Positions 32,435 to 45,000 of a stretch of DNA of 64,000 nucleotides are shown piece after piece. Within the stretch, counting starts at the first letter, position 1. The number at the start of each line of letters is the position of its first letter. The notes under the pieces were generated by a model, which was not told the DNA's origin, searched no databases, and worked only from the letters and a program-made list of their open reading frames with translations. The position numbers and the translations under genes are program-made. Source of the stretch: Stenocarpella maydis. Taxonomy: Eukaryota > Ascomycota > Sordariomycetes > Diaporthales > Diaporthaceae. The stretch is from the NCBI GenBank assembly GCA_002270565.1, contig NQMI01000065.1, positions 128,921-192,920 on the forward strand, in the 5' to 3' direction.

Positions 32435-32663
32435 TGGCCCCGTCCCGCCCGCAAACAGAGCCAACACACCCTCGGCACCGAGTCCAATATCCAGAGACAC
32501 GCCGACCCCCGTCGGCCCCGAAACTTTGGACGGCCAGAAACCTCAGGGGCCCATCTGCCACATTATAATACGACCGAACTATCGAGAAGGGACACCCTCA
32601 GAGTGTATATAAAAAAAAAAGACAAGAAGAACACGAAGAGAAAAAAAAGACCATCCATCCCAC
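30958..32663. other. Intergenic, no gene supported
   Basis: Contains a 16-bp perfect palindrome with NotI core (31709-31724) next to a T-arm-like hairpin and T-run (see findings), a short CA run near 31803, and a (TA)n tract with one undetermined base at 32362. Confidence 0.55.
32363..32433. repeat. (TA)n microsatellite with an N at its edge
   Basis: About 70 bases of TA with a few TATACA interruptions. Position 32362 is N, showing the assembly was uncertain here, so the length is unreliable. Confidence 0.9.
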
Positions 32664-33206
32664 ATGGGTTTCTTCTCACCAAAGACAAAACCAGAAATGG
32701 CGCGCGAGACGACAAGGCCGGGCTCGGGCGGCGGCGGCGGCAACCCGAGCAGCGGCGCCACCACCTCGGAGGGCGCGGCGGAGCCCCAGCGCCCGGGCAC
32801 GTCGGGCACCGAGGTGCTCCTCGTCAACAACCGGCAGCGGGCGTCGGTGCGGCTGCGGGACGCGCGGCGCAAGGAGCGCGCCTACAAGACCAAGAAGCGC
32901 AGCACGCAGGCGCGGGCCAACTGGGCGCAGGCGAGGCAGCACTTCCGCGAGGGGGTGGAGCACCACCTCAGCGGGGCGAGGCTGACGTGGCGCGTCGTCT
33001 GCTCGGCGGGGTACCTCCTCCGGGCCGGGGCGGACGGGCTCAGGGCGTCGGCCGAGGAGAGGAGGAGGGCGAGGGCCGCCGAGAAGCAGAGGAGGCTGGA
33101 GGAGAGGCTGAGGAGGGAGAAGGAGCTTGCTGAGAAGGGGGCGGGCGACGCGGGCGTGAGGGATGGGGACGGGGATGGGGAGGAGGCTGCTGCTGCTGCT
33201 GCGTGA
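32664..33206 (+). CDS. Hypothetical basic helical protein (180 aa)
   Basis: Single exon starting MGFFSPKTKPEMARETTRPG. The first 45 residues are Gly/Ser/Thr-rich and disordered. Residues about 55-110 are strongly basic (QRASVRLRDARRKERAYKTK), and include a short hydrophobic turn (LTWRVVCSAGYLLRAGADGL). Residues 115-150 are a charged coiled coil (EERRRARAAEKQRRLEERLR), and the tail is acidic with an alanine run. No family recognised. Strong GC3 bias and the clean start support a real gene. N-terminal MGFF could be N-myristoylated (Gly at position 2), which with the basic region would suggest a membrane-peripheral protein; that is only an inference. Confidence 0.6.
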   Translation: MGFFSPKTKPEMARETTRPGSGGGGGNPSSGATTSEGAAEPQRPGTSGTEVLLVNNRQRASVRLRDARRKERAYKTKKRSTQARANWAQARQHFREGVEHHLSGARLTWRVVCSAGYLLRAGADGLRASAEERRRARAAEKQRRLEERLRREKELAEKGAGDAGVRDGDGDGEEAAAAAA

Positions 33207-33344
33207 TGGTTGTGATGATGATCATGCGCGGGGAGGCTGAGGACTGATTTACGGCTGCTATGATTGGTTTCGGATTCGGTGTGAGTGTGTGAGTGAGTGC
33301 GCGCGAGTGTGTTTTGTTTCCGAAGCAAAGATATTGCTGGAACA

Positions 33345-33375
<31 letters not shown>

Positions 33376-34301
33376 AAAACATCCCCCATCACCAGCACCC
33401 TTCTCCTATGTCTTGTTCTACTGCCGTTTTCTTTCCGGGGACAAGACCACCCCACCAAACTCCACTCCACTCGTTCCTCTTTCCTCATCAGTCTTTTTTT
33501 TTTTTTTTTTTTTTTTTTTTGATTCCCCTCCCTTATCACGGCTTTTTACGACGCAACCGTCACGACCAGAACAATTTTTTATTATCCGATCTTAACATGG
33601 GAGGCGGAGAAGGGGAGGGGGAAAAAAAGGGGGAACAGGTTTGGACTGGTCTAGTTTGTCGGCTGGTTGCTAAACCCGGGGGCCTCAGCCATACAAATCC
33701 GGGCCCTCACGGGAGGGCGTTTTTTTTCCCTTCCTTCTGTCGTCGACACTTGGGGTTGGTTTTGGCCTTTTTTCCCACCCAAAGATATCCAAGGAGGCAG
33801 AGAGAAAGGCAGTATCATATATACGGTTTACAGGAGACGGTAGCAGCGGGATCATGTTACCGACCTTGGGGAGGTAATTATCTAGTTAGTGGTGGAGGAG
33901 CAGACATGAGGGTCCAGCAGACAGTTTACAGTGACAATATGCACAAATGCACGCACGTGTTCCTGCAATCCGCTTTATCCATTCTCACCCGACTCGGTCA
34001 AGCCAGAACTGCCGTCTAACAATCCCAAACCCTTGGCCTGCCATCGTGGCCAGATGAGCTGCAAGACAGTCCATGCCAGTGCGTCGAACTCAGCTATCTA
34101 GTGGCGGCACCCACACAAGTCCGCAGGCCGCTTTTCACGCTGTAGTCCCGCCGAGAGACCGTTCAACGAAAGCCCGTGAGCATCAACAAAGCCACGGCAC
34201 AAAGCGGTCCATTTCATCCCATTTCGAGAACCCTATATCATGATGCAAACCATTGTGGGGGAAAAAAAAAAATTCACACCGCGACCTTAAGACCGACCCC
34301 T
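33207..34301. other. Intergenic with low-complexity tracts
   Basis: 3' flanks of the hypothetical gene (plus) and tif35 (minus). Contains a CA-rich run (33342-33371) and a 27-T homopolymer (33494-33520). No gene supported. Confidence 0.6.
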
Positions 34302-35426
34302 CTAAGTAGCCTTCTTGGCAAACTCGACCTTGAGGATAAGGTGCTTGAACCCGAAGCCGTCCATCTTGCTGCAGGCCCTCTCGGCGTCGGTTCGGTCCGC
34401 GAAGCTGATAAAGGCGAAGCCCTTTGCGCGGCCCGTCTCCCTGTCCTTTGCCAGGAACACGCGCGTGACGCGGCCAAAGCGCTCGAACATGTCGCGAAGC
34501 TCCTGCTCCTCTGCCATCTCGGAGACCTGGGGTGGTTTATTCAGTCAGTATTGTGTGCGTATGTTATCTATTGGGGGAAGGGTTGGGTGTTTTGGGGGGA
34601 GGGGGTGCAACGGAGAGTGTGGTAGACATACGTTCGTAACACGCAGCGTGGCAAAGTCGTCGCGCTCGCCGAACTTGCCACCGCCCATCCTGTCGCCCTC
34701 GCCGCGCGCACCACCGTTCCGCAGCGCGGGGGGCACATAGGAGCCCTTCTTGCCCGCCCCGGCGCCGCCGGCCGCGGCACCGGCCGCGGACAGGTCGTCG
34801 CCCATGCCGGCGGCGACGTCGGTGACGGCGGCCTCGCCCACGGGGGCCATGGTCTCCTTGTAGGGACAGCGGGCGGTGAAGTGCTCCTGTGAGCAGATTC
34901 GGCACTTGACCTTCTTGTCCTTGAGCTTGTCCTTCATGCTCTGGGCGTTGGGGTCCTTGCTCTCGTCCTTGGCCTCCTGCTTCCAGTTGGCCGAGGGCCG
35001 GAAGATGATGTTCTCGCCCACCGAGGTGGTGTCGGGGGCGGGGCCGTTGGGGTCGTTGCCGGACAGGCCGAACTTGGACCACTTCTTGCGCTCGGCAACG
35101 CGAGGGTTGACGACCTCGCGGTGGGTGATGAGGCGGATGCGGCGCGTGGTCTTGACAGTCTGGCCGTTCTCGTTGAGGCGGTACGAGATGATGGTCTTTG
35201 TGCCGTCGCGGTTCTGGATGGTCTCATCGTTGGGGAGGGCGGTGGTTGGCACCTCTTCATTGTCGTCGTCGTCGGCCCAGTCCCTGTGAGGGTTGTGACA
35301 TGATGTTAGAGGGAGGCCAAGCTGTCGTCCAGAGGCTTAGGGGGGGAGGGGGACGACATGGTGTGGCGCTGGGGGCAGGACACAGCTTGCTTACCTGGCC
35401 GGGTTGTTTGTGGCGGTGGCAGCCAT
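34302..35426 (-). CDS. tif35: Eukaryotic translation initiation factor 3 subunit G (eIF3g)
   Basis: RNA-binding subunit of the eIF3 complex; promotes scanning and reinitiation on the 40S subunit in the cytoplasm. Exons: 35426-35395, 35283-34632, 34526-34302; introns are 111 nt (GTAAGC..ACAG) and 105 nt (GTATGT..CCAG). Product 302 residues. N-terminus [20 protein letters not shown] is spliced from two exons, followed by the eIF3g N-domain ([30 protein letters not shown]), a zinc-knuckle [17 protein letters not shown] (about 138-154), a Gly/Ala linker ending [15 protein letters not shown], and a C-terminal RRM (about 218-300) with RNP2 TLRVTNVSE and RNP1 [11 protein letters not shown]. Intron 2 lies inside RNP2. 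All elements and the length match fungal eIF3g. Housekeeping gene; the PH-domain gene lies 1.1 kb upstream on the same strand. Confidence 0.96.
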
Positions 35427-36512
35427 GTTGGGTGGTCGATTTGTAGTGTCTGATTCTGTTGCTGATGGACTGAGTGATGTGGAAGGTTGATGCACTGGCT
35501 GGTGGTCTGGTCTGGCTAGGTCGGGGTTGAGCTGGCGATGGTGGTGTTCGGTTGGCGTTGGATGTGGGGTTGGATTTTTTTGTGATGGCCGAAATTCTGA
35601 ACTTTTGGCCTCTGGCAGTTCAAACACAAGCCCAGAGAGAGAGCTCTTTTGTGGGGCACACATGCTAACTACACTAACTCTTAGCGCCACGGCCGAGAAC
35701 ACCAGGCAGCCGGGCCCATATCCTATTAGTCACCATCCCTATGCAGTATACATTGTATACATCCCAACCAACTGCACATCTCACCACAATACCACAATGT
35801 GACTCATGTCTGCATACGGTGCGCTACCGTCGCCAGTTATCGTTGCCACCCCAGTCATAATAAGGATAACTAGATAGATGTCTGCTTTAAAATAATATCA
35901 ACTGGGCTGCGACCAGATATGCCCGTGCAGGGCAGGCGTGGTTCCATCACCAGCTGGCTAGCTTATATCTTCCGTCTCGAGACCAGAAATGCTGTGCTGT
36001 TTAACCTCTTTATGTCATGACTGTGAACCTGAATAAGATAGGCAGCCACGTCCAGGTGTGAACCTATCTCCACACCATCCTGCATGCTTCTTCTAGTATC
36101 CTGCCCACATGCCAAAATGTCGCTCATACCTCTTCCTACAAATGAAAACCAACACACACGCAGAGAGTGCTAAGAAACGCAGCGCCATCGTTCCAAAAGG
36201 GGGCGCCGCTGGCCCTAGCCCTTTCCGAGATCCGTTTGCTCCGTCCGACCCCGATACCCACCATTGTCTTTTCCCATTTTCCGTACCAAGCCCAACACCG
36301 TCCCTGAAAACCAGACAAAGGAAACAAGTTTAGCCAAATGAAGCGCACTACCCAGTAGTGCGGAGACGGCCTTGTATAATATAGCCAGCAGAACCTCCTG
36401 AGGATCGGTCCGTTCCGTTTATCCCTCGCTCACCCTCGAATTATGATTTCGTAATCTAACAGGAAACAAAAAGAAAACAAAAGACACATATAAGAGTCTC
36501 TTGTCAGCTCAT
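35427..36512. other. Intergenic: tif35 promoter and 3' flank of the PH-domain gene
   Basis: No gene supported. Nothing notable beyond short pyrimidine-rich runs near the tif35 start. Confidence 0.6.
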
Positions 36513-39095
36513 TCAGATCTCCCCTCCGACCAGCGTCGTGGGGGTCCTCATCCCAATTATAGGCGGGATGCTGGAGGATCTCCTCTTCCTTGCCCGGGGG
36601 AGAGGCGGCAGCGCCTTGGTCGGTGGCGGGGCGGGCGGAGGCGGCAGCGGCGAGGGTTGCGCGAGCGTGTGGGGCATCTGCGGGAGGCTACGCCTATTGT
36701 TCAGGACGCTGCTGCCCCTCGGCGAGCATGTCGGCCGCTTCTGCCCGTGCCCGGGGATCGTCATGGCCGACCCCCTGCGAGGAGACCCGCCATTCGGGGA
36801 CCGTGACGTGGCCCGGTGCCGGCTGGTCGTGGGGAACATCGACACCGAGCGGTGCTTGGGAGATTCCTTCGCGCTCGGCAGGCTGCACATGCTGGCCCTC
36901 TTCTGGGCGACTGCGGCCCGGATGATGGGCGAGCGGCTCCTACCTGAGCTCTGGTACGTGTCCAATGACGACATGCTCCGGGGGACCCCGGCCGCCTCGT
37001 CTGCCTCATCGCGGTGTGAGGACACGCTGAACGCGGCGTGCGCGGGAGGTTCAAACTTTGGCGTCTCCCAGACCGTGTCCTCGGCAGGGCGGAGCGTGTG
37101 CATGCTCGCGTACTTGCGCGGGCTGTTGTGCACCGACACCTGGTAGCTCGTCCTCACCGAACCGCGGCTCGATGCTCGTGAGGATAGGTCATACTCGGGT
37201 TTTGCGTTACCAGCAGCCCAGAACGAGAACATCGATGGCGAGTTTGGACGTTCTGAAACACCGGCACTGTCGCCGGTCTCCAGAGGGCTTCGTGGCGGCG
37301 GCGGCGACAGTCTCGAGGGAGATGGCGTGTCTGCCACAATCGACAGTGGCCTAGACAGGCCGAGTGCTGAGGGAGGCGGGCGCCTCGTCCTCCTCGGCGG
37401 GCGTCCTGGTGCGCCGTGGGCGTTGTGGACATGGACCGAGTCTTGGGTTGCGGAGCGGCGACGCGTCCCCGCATATGGGAGGCTGAAGTTGGGTGGGTCC
37501 TGGATGGACGACAGGGAAGAGTGTGCCCTGTGCTGTGATTGACCTGCACCGATATCATGGACCATGTTGGCTGTACGGTATGACTGGCGCCGGTCCTCAA
37601 TCTCTGCGGCATTGGGCCGACGTCGAACCTCGGTCTCCTCGGCTAGCGGCGTTGGCTCGTCAGAAGCACTCATGAGGCTTCCGAAACTATCTCGGATTGG
37701 CGAGTTAGACGGCGACGAGTCGGACGTGACAATGGTCCTAGCTGCGGATGTGAAGGAGAACCGGTTGGAGCTGTCCCGGAGACCCTCAAGCTGCCGTCCG
37801 TCCTGGGAAACAAAGCTGTTGGTCGTGGAGTCGTCATCGAAGGTCCGGTCCGGGAGCAGCTCCGTGAGTGTGGCACCATCGAGATGCAGCTCTGGCTCCC
37901 CGAGTGCGACCGTAGGATCCCATCGCACGTCTGGGTTGTCCGTGGCCGGCACGAATCTGCACGGGTCTCTGACCACCAGTGCCCTCTGGCTCGGCTGAGA
38001 CTTGAACTGGGTGTGGTCCACCGGCTCCTTAGGCGCCCCCGTTTCCGTCATGGGCCGCTTGCCTCCCAATGACTCGATTTCCCTCCGTAGGAACGACATC
38101 CAATCCTCCATGTCGTCGGCGTTTTCGAAGACCATCAGGATGTCCGAGGCCAGGCGCTTCTCCTTGTCGCGCACCCCGAACTTCCCAAACAATGACCTGG
38201 TGTCCTGGCTTGTGAGTGCGCCTTCTTCAAACACCGAAGATACCTGAAGCACCCAGTGCTTCCCAGGGATGATGTCGCTGGCGAAGGCCGCCGAGTCCTT
38301 GCACAGCTGGATTACCTTCTCGGGCAGGCGGTCGTGAGTGCCGGAGCCGCTGTACTGCAGCAGGTACCCCGACGTGACCAGGACATAGAGCTTGGTGGTC
38401 CAGTCGAGCCTGGCGGATGAGCTGTCGCGCCTGTGCTTCTTGCGCGCCATGTCCGCGAACAGGGCCTTTTGGTCGCCGAGGTCTGGATGGTTGATGTTGC
38501 TGTTGTTGATGATCTCCCGCTTCTGGTGTGCCCGGAGAAGGCTATCCGCTTGGACACAAGCTGGGAGAGTTGTGGCGCGAAGGGCCTGTGGGTATGCCTG
38601 GAACAGAGGCACCGGATCCAAGGTGGCAAGTGATCCTCGCCTCTTGGCGGCTGGCCCAAGCGGTGACCTCTGCGGCATGGAGTTTGGAGACTTAATAGAT
38701 GAGGTCCGAGGTCTGAGGAGTGGCCCCTCGGCTGACAGCGGTGCCAGGTGTGTCTCTGACTGCACTGCTGTCGGCCGCAAGGCATAGGGCGGGCTGCCAT
38801 CCCTGTCCGCCGTCATTGACTCCCGCTTCCCAGCTCTCGCGACATTCCGGGCCGCCTTGATCCCGCCAGCGTCACTGGACCCTCGGTGCCTGGCAAAGAT
38901 GCTCCTGAACCCCAGCTTCGACTCCCTCTTGCTCGACCTGGCTTCCTTGGTGGCACGCAAAGGGACCCTGTCCTCCATGGCGGCCGTGATATCGATGTCG
39001 GGAGGTCTCTGTCTCCTCGAGAGGGCAGCCAAGGGCTGGCCTGAAATTGCTGACGCGCGGCTGCTGTCAGGACTGGTTGTATCGAAGTCCGCCAT
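36513..39095 (-). CDS. PH-domain protein with long disordered Ser/Pro-rich tail
   Basis: An 860-residue single-exon protein. The start is the ATG at 39095 (MADFDTTSPDSSRASAISGQ); the frame is open further upstream but without ATG. A pleckstrin-homology domain spans about 231-348: RLDWTTKLYVLVTSGYLLQY, RLPEKVIQLCKDSAAFASDI, IPGKHWVLQVSS and a final helix ENADDMEDWMSFLRREIESL with the invariant Trp. This matches a conserved filamentous-fungal PH family thought to bind phosphoinositides at membranes. The rest is disordered and rich in Ser/Arg/Pro with many basophilic phosphosites (RRRSAT, RRGSAM), a PPPPAPPP run near 840 and a basic RARKRRSSS near the end, so it is probably a regulated cortical or signalling adaptor. 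The specific partner is unknown. Confidence 0.85.
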   Translation of the reverse strand: MADFDTTSPDSSRASAISGQPLAALSRRQRPPDIDITAAMEDRVPLRATKEARSSKRESKLGFRSIFARHRGSSDAGGIKAARNVARAGKRESMTADRDGSPPYALRPTAVQSETHLAPLSAEGPLLRPRTSSIKSPNSMPQRSPLGPAAKRRGSLATLDPVPLFQAYPQALRATTLPACVQADSLLRAHQKREIINNSNINHPDLGDQKALFADMARKKHRRDSSSARLDWTTKLYVLVTSGYLLQYSGSGTHDRLPEKVIQLCKDSAAFASDIIPGKHWVLQVSSVFEEGALTSQDTRSLFGKFGVRDKEKRLASDILMVFENADDMEDWMSFLRREIESLGGKRPMTETGAPKEPVDHTQFKSQPSQRALVVRDPCRFVPATDNPDVRWDPTVALGEPELHLDGATLTELLPDRTFDDDSTTNSFVSQDGRQLEGLRDSSNRFSFTSAARTIVTSDSSPSNSPIRDSFGSLMSASDEPTPLAEETEVRRRPNAAEIEDRRQSYRTANMVHDIGAGQSQHRAHSSLSSIQDPPNFSLPYAGTRRRSATQDSVHVHNAHGAPGRPPRRTRRPPPSALGLSRPLSIVADTPSPSRLSPPPPRSPLETGDSAGVSERPNSPSMFSFWAAGNAKPEYDLSSRASSRGSVRTSYQVSVHNSPRKYASMHTLRPAEDTVWETPKFEPPAHAAFSVSSHRDEADEAAGVPRSMSSLDTYQSSGRSRSPIIRAAVAQKRASMCSLPSAKESPKHRSVSMFPTTSRHRATSRSPNGGSPRRGSAMTIPGHGQKRPTCSPRGSSVLNNRRSLPQMPHTLAQPSPLPPPPAPPPTKALPPLPRARKRRSSSIPPIIGMRTPTTLVGGEI

Positions 39096-42000
39096 GTTTA
39101 AAATACTGGTTGTGTGTGTGATGATCTTCTGTTGAGGGGATGGCCCAGAAAGGCAGGTCCAAGGATACGGTTGCAAGAGGCGCGGGTGCCTTTATAGATA
39201 TAGAGTTGGTTGCTTACGAGGGCACTGCTTCATTCAAACGAGCGAGTGACGCAGACCCCAAGACAGGATATCCGGTTCAACGTCGACAGCTGGTTACAAG
39301 CGGGGGCTATGAAGAGGAGAAAATACAACAGAGTGGGCATGAAAAGGAGCGAGATGTCTGAGTGACGGATGAGACAGAGATGGTGGTGAGGGAGCGACAG
39401 GGGGAAAGGCGTGCTCAGACACACGAGGGGCACAAGAGGCACGAGAGGCGAGGCGAGGTAAACATCACCGGCTGAGACGTATCAGTCGGTGCCGGAGGGA
39501 CCGTCGGTGGCGCGTGGGGTGTCTCTGTGGAGAAGCTCGAGTGGTGCAGATTCCAACAGCGAGGGTGTCACGAGGGTGATAAAAGGAGGGAGGAGGGGGC
39601 TGACGTTGGTGTTTTCGTCGGGATTTGAGCGTGGGAATGGTTTGTGTGTAATATGAGAGAGAGCCACAAGCCAAAGGGGAGGGGGAAACAAACCCTCGCG
39701 GAGTAAGAGAGTTGTGCGCCAGCAACAAGCCTGTCGCAACAACCAGCAAGGCGCAGAGAGTCTGGAACAAGAGCAGAAGCGCGAATCGAAGACGGGTAGG
39801 ATCATCAGGCGATGTTATAGCACATAGGGACCAGATTGATATCAGAGGGAAGCCATGGAGGGGGGTGTGACAGAAAAGGATAAAATAAAAAAACAATTGG
39901 CCAAGTCGAAGCTGGAAGAGGGAAGATCGAGCACAGGCTCCGGGGTCGAGGCTGGCGGGCTGGATGGGATCTCCCGGGCTCTGGTGGTGGTGGTGGGGGT
40001 GGATAAAAGTAAGGTGTGTGGTGGTGGTGGTGGTGGTGGTGGTGGTTGCTGCTGCCGCTGCTGCTGACCGAAGTACTCCGTACCACACGGATATGGCAGG
40101 GTCGAAGCGGTACTCCGTACATACATGGCTACATGGCATGGGGGTACAAGGCGTGGAGGTGTGGGCCCCGGAAAAGCATGCCAGGTACGTACTATAAGGT
40201 TGGCTGGGGGCTGTTCGGTTGTGGTGTCCTGTGTACACTACACATAGTACTTGTTGGGCAGTGCAGGGACCAGGGTCCGTCTAATAAACCCCTGGCACCT
40301 GTTGCGCCCTGGATTCGCGAATGACAGGAACAAGCCGGTGCCAAATATTGCATCTGCTATGATATGATGGTGGTCTTGGTATTTACGTGAACGCGACGGT
40401 AATGATGTTATTATTAGTACTGTATTATTGTTATTGTTGTAAGGGTAGCCCACGGCGGCGCGTTAGACGGCACTTTAGAGCGTGCAGAATACCGCATATA
40501 CCTTGGCAGACAAGAAGGCAAGTGTCGGTGTGTGAGAGGAGTGGTGCGGCACAGCACAGCACAGCACAGCAATGCCCGGGACAAGAGGACAGCAGAGTTT
40601 GAAGTGAATCTCTGTCGTGCACGGATAAGGTTGTGATGGTGACGGTGATCGAGATGTGATACATATTACCCATATTACGGAGTACTCCTGGCCTTGCAGT
40701 TCTGTCGCTACGCCCCCTAGGCACACTAGTCCGCACACAGGCAGGCCAACCCCCCCTTCTTGGTACTTGATGGACGTAATGTAACCCTGTCCCTGCTGGT
40801 GCCTTCCCGGTGGTCCCTCCAACGGCCGTGGAACGAACGAGCGAGCGACGGACGCACCAGAGAAGGCGCGGACCAGTCTGTCGATCAAATTGATGTCTCC
40901 CGAGCGGGCCCGCAAGGAATTCAATTGACTTTTGGCCATCCAGCAGCCACTGCAGCAGCCAGCAGCCAGCAGCCAGCCGGCCAGCAGCCAGCAGCACTTC
41001 TTCTTGGGCTTGTTTATCTGACATTATTACCTGCGATACCCAGCATATTAGTACATGCTAGTCTGCGTGCCTGGCGTGCCCGGCCACTAAGCAGGTTTTT
41101 TACATTGCAGTACTCTGGCGGCCCACGACGTAAAGTATGCCCACTGTATAGCTGCAGCAATGATCTCATCCTTCTTCACCTGGTCCAGATGATGTCTCCC
41201 CCCCTCGCGCGCCGCTCCACTGCTCCACCGCGCTCTGCAAGGATGCCCGCCGATATACACTACTAGCATATGTACACTAATCTCGCAAATCTGACTCTTG
41301 GATCTTGGCCCCGGCCACTCAGGCTCTCGCATGAATGACAGATACGACGCGCTTTTCCACCAAGCCTGTGTGCCTTGTTCGCGTCCTGGCCCGCCCTGCC
41401 AGGCAACCCCGCGAGCCCCCATTTGCTCGAGCTTGACTCGCAGGTGGCGCGAGCTATTCCCGCTATTATTGCTTACCGCATAGGCCATGGATTATCAAGA
41501 TTGACTGCCTGCCGGGTCCTGTGGGTTACAGAAAATCCACTACCAGCTCAACAAAGTCCGAGTGGCCACACTACGGTAGTAGGCGAGACAAAAAAGGAGA
41601 CGCGAGTGCCTGCGATGCCCACGCCACGCCACGTCTTGTTTGACCAGCTTGGCACGTCCGGCGGGCGCATAAGGCAGCAAAAAGCAGCAGCAGCAGCAGC
41701 AGCAGACGCAGACGCAGACGCAGCAAGGGGGGAGGGGGGAGGGGGAGGCGCGCAGCGGGCGCGCGGGCGGGCTGACGGGCTGACGGTGCGGCAAAGTCCA
41801 CCAGCCCGCCGTCAGCAGCTCCAGATTGCCCAGATTGTTTTGTCAGATTGTCCAACAGCCAACTTCCCTCTTCATGGATATTATGGACCCTGGAAGCCCT
41901 GGCTGGCAGCCTGGGAGCTCCCCAGGAAAACTTTTCGCCTGTCTGGCCCCGGCCTATGACGATGGTCGCGACCGCGGCACGGGATGGGTGCACCCGTGGG

Positions 42001-45000
42001 TGATGGAGAAACTCAGGGAGACTCTGTGGCCGCCAAACTGTTTAGGTGTTTTTTTTTTATTGGAAGGGGGGCTTCGTGATGAGGAGGGCGACGCCAGTTG
42101 CTGGGCTGGCACCACTACCACCGGCACCACCATCTTTGTGAAAACCACCACGCGTCTTTTTCCCTTTTCCCCGGTTGACGCCGGACTTGACAGCTTACCT
42201 GACATGTGCGCACCGACTGACAGGACACGCAGGCTCACTAGCTCCCCCCCTCTCTCTCTGCGCTCTGACAAAAGAGTCGCAATCCACGAACAGACCCCGC
42301 CCTCTGCCGACGGCTCCCGATCCGGAGGCTTTGCGGGTATCGAAAACGAGATCCTACATGCTAAAACACCCCACCCAGAGTGGCACCTACATGTCCACTG
42401 CTATGTACACCATGATCTCGAGCTCTGCCGTTGTTCCAGAATGCAGAACCCATCAGTACCCCCACCGGAACATGGCTGTGTGGTACTCCGTAGTATACTA
42501 CTACTCGTGCACCAGCACTGTGCAATCCACGGAGTACAATAGACGCCGCCGCGTTCCGCATCCTGGACATACCCAACCCCTCGGATCCCCCCAACTCCTC
42601 ATAGAGTATAGCACCTAGGTCACCTGCTCGTGCTGCTCGTGCTCCTCCTGCTCGACCGCTCTTGGTGGTGGAGTCTGCTTTTTTTTCATCTTTTTTTTCC
42701 AATTTTTTTCATACACTAGTTCGCGCTGTCGAGAGGAACGAGCCTCGATCAATTACTCGTGTCTGTCTTGCTTTTCCTCCCGCCACGCCAACACGGGACT
42801 TTCCTATCTCCCACCTGTGTGCACTATTCACAAGAGTTCAGACATTTCATAACGTCACACGCAGGTCGGAGGGTCCACTCCAGATCGGCCAGGCTGGTCC
42901 CAGAGACTTGGAAAACAAAACTCAATCAGGTCGTACCGCACGTCCGCAGACGCGGCCCTCATGTGGCCTCCTGCCGACTGACTCGATATTGGTTCCCCTT
43001 GCGGCATCCTTGCAACACCTACACGCGCGCACGCACGATGCACGGCGGCAGTAGGGAGACGCGGCCTGACCAACCAACGAAAGCAGCTTAAGTCGACGGC
43101 GGAAACAGACTAGATGAATGCCACACCCCTGGCCATCAAATTCAAACACACAGGCACCATCGCACAGGCGATCGTAGGGTCTGGGCTGTGTGTTGTCGGA
43201 AGGGTTTGGGCTTATTACGAGGGGACCATGAGAAGTGTACCCGTACCCTGTCCTTCTTTCTGTAGTACCAGGGACATGTGGAAGAGGAGAGAGAGGGCCA
43301 CAGAAGCCTGGATCCGGTCCTGGCGTAACGCTGAACCCACTCGCCAATCCACCCGCTCGCAGGCCCATGTCTGCCACGGAGCACAGGGGCCGCACGGAGC
43401 TCTTGCTGAGACGGCCACGGGTATCGCTTTTCAGCCTCTTCTCGGCAGGTGGTTTGACCTCACTCTGTCTCCCATCAGCTCTGTTGTCCATTGCTCATTG
43501 ACGCAGCAGCACCCGGCTGTTTTTGAAAGCTGGCGCTCACGTACGGATACGCTGAAGAGACAGAGAGGATCAACACAAGATCAGCAGTCCGGAGGCCCAC
43601 CCCTGTCTCGTGCCTTGCGACTGACAGGTCTCGGAAGCTTGCACACGCGCTGGCGTGCCGACCCCCGCAACTCCGGGGCGGGGGACAGTTCGTGCGACGC
43701 GAGGGAACGAATATGCTCTACAGCCAGCTGCCGACAGGACATGGGATGAGACGAGACAGGCAGGACGACGACGCAGATGAGGGCGGCTCTGGTCCGCCGC
43801 AGAGGCAATCAGTCCCCGCCACCCACAAGGTTGTTACTACCCGGCACCCCTCTGCTGTCGACATCGCCGGTCGATGCTAGATGATCATTCGTAAGCACTT
43901 GGGGCCCACGCTATATTGCGTAGTCGCTGGGGCCGTATTGCAGTGGCCGCATGCACCTCGCCTGCGTATAAGCAGGGGCTGCAGCAGCCTGGTCGGGACC
44001 AGCCTTGGAGGGCCGGGGCCTGGCTCAGCTACTGCGGAGCCAAAGCAAGAAGACACGACAGTGAGGAAGAATAAGGAAAGTTTCGCGAAGAAATAACCAA
44101 CCCACCCATTTGATTCTTTTCATGAGGTGAACTGACAAGAGGCCACGTATCCGACCGACGGCCACCTGCCCTCATCGATTGCACTTGTTGAGGTCGCGGC
44201 AAGGAGACTGTCGTCGTGTCCTCGACCCCAGACCCACCACGACGACAGGCCCGCACGGCGGGCAGGACAGCGAGCGGCTGGACGGCCCTCGCTCTTTGTT
44301 CTGTTCGAATGTCTCTCGCTTACTCAAGTCGCACCGCGTCGAGCTATTCCGTTTTCCAACTGCAAGATCCCGCCGGTTTGACTCAGGGTTGCGGGTTGTG
44401 CTACGCCCTCTCTGGCTTGCCTGGGCCGGTGCTGCCACTCCACACGCGCAGCCGGTAGGGTCCCTCCGCATATTCTGCATCTGCATCTGCGTCTGCATCG
44501 TGCGCCCGCGCATCATCGTGTCTGGGACAGGAGCTCTCTCTCACCTCACCTACAGAGTACCCTCACACCCTCCTCCTGCCTGCTGCGCCTCCCGGGCCTT
44601 TCCCCCTCCCGCCCCTGGACACGCTCGTGCTGCTACACCACCCTCCGGATCTCATACCCCGTCCCGCCGCATCGTGCCGCCGCGAACAAGTCTCCGGGGG
44701 CCATGATTTGCCAACCACGGCTTCTCTCGTTCTCTTGGGTTCCTCCCTCCCTTACACATGCCCTGCCCCAAGTTTCACGAAGCAGCCGGCAGAAACAGCT
44801 CCAACCAGTTTCCCAGGTCACCCGGGACATGATCCCGATGTGGTCGTATTGGCCCGATGTCACACAGACGTTCAGGCCTCCCAGTGTCTCTCATTCTCTC
44901 TCTGGTTTTTTATCGTCCCTTTCTTACCGCTCTGTACGCGCCGCTATCGCAGCAATGGCCTTTCTGTCTGTCGCCCACAAGCATCTCCTGTTTTCGCCCG

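Noticed and set aside
33289..34019. Open frames across the 27-T run and CA repeat
   Set aside because: Products consist of poly-Phe and His-Thr repeats, hence artefacts.
42922..43491. A 189-codon minus-strand frame in the gene-poor region
   Set aside because: Mixed Cys/Arg/Pro composition, no recognisable domain, no splice-linked extension; chance open frame in GC-rich DNA.
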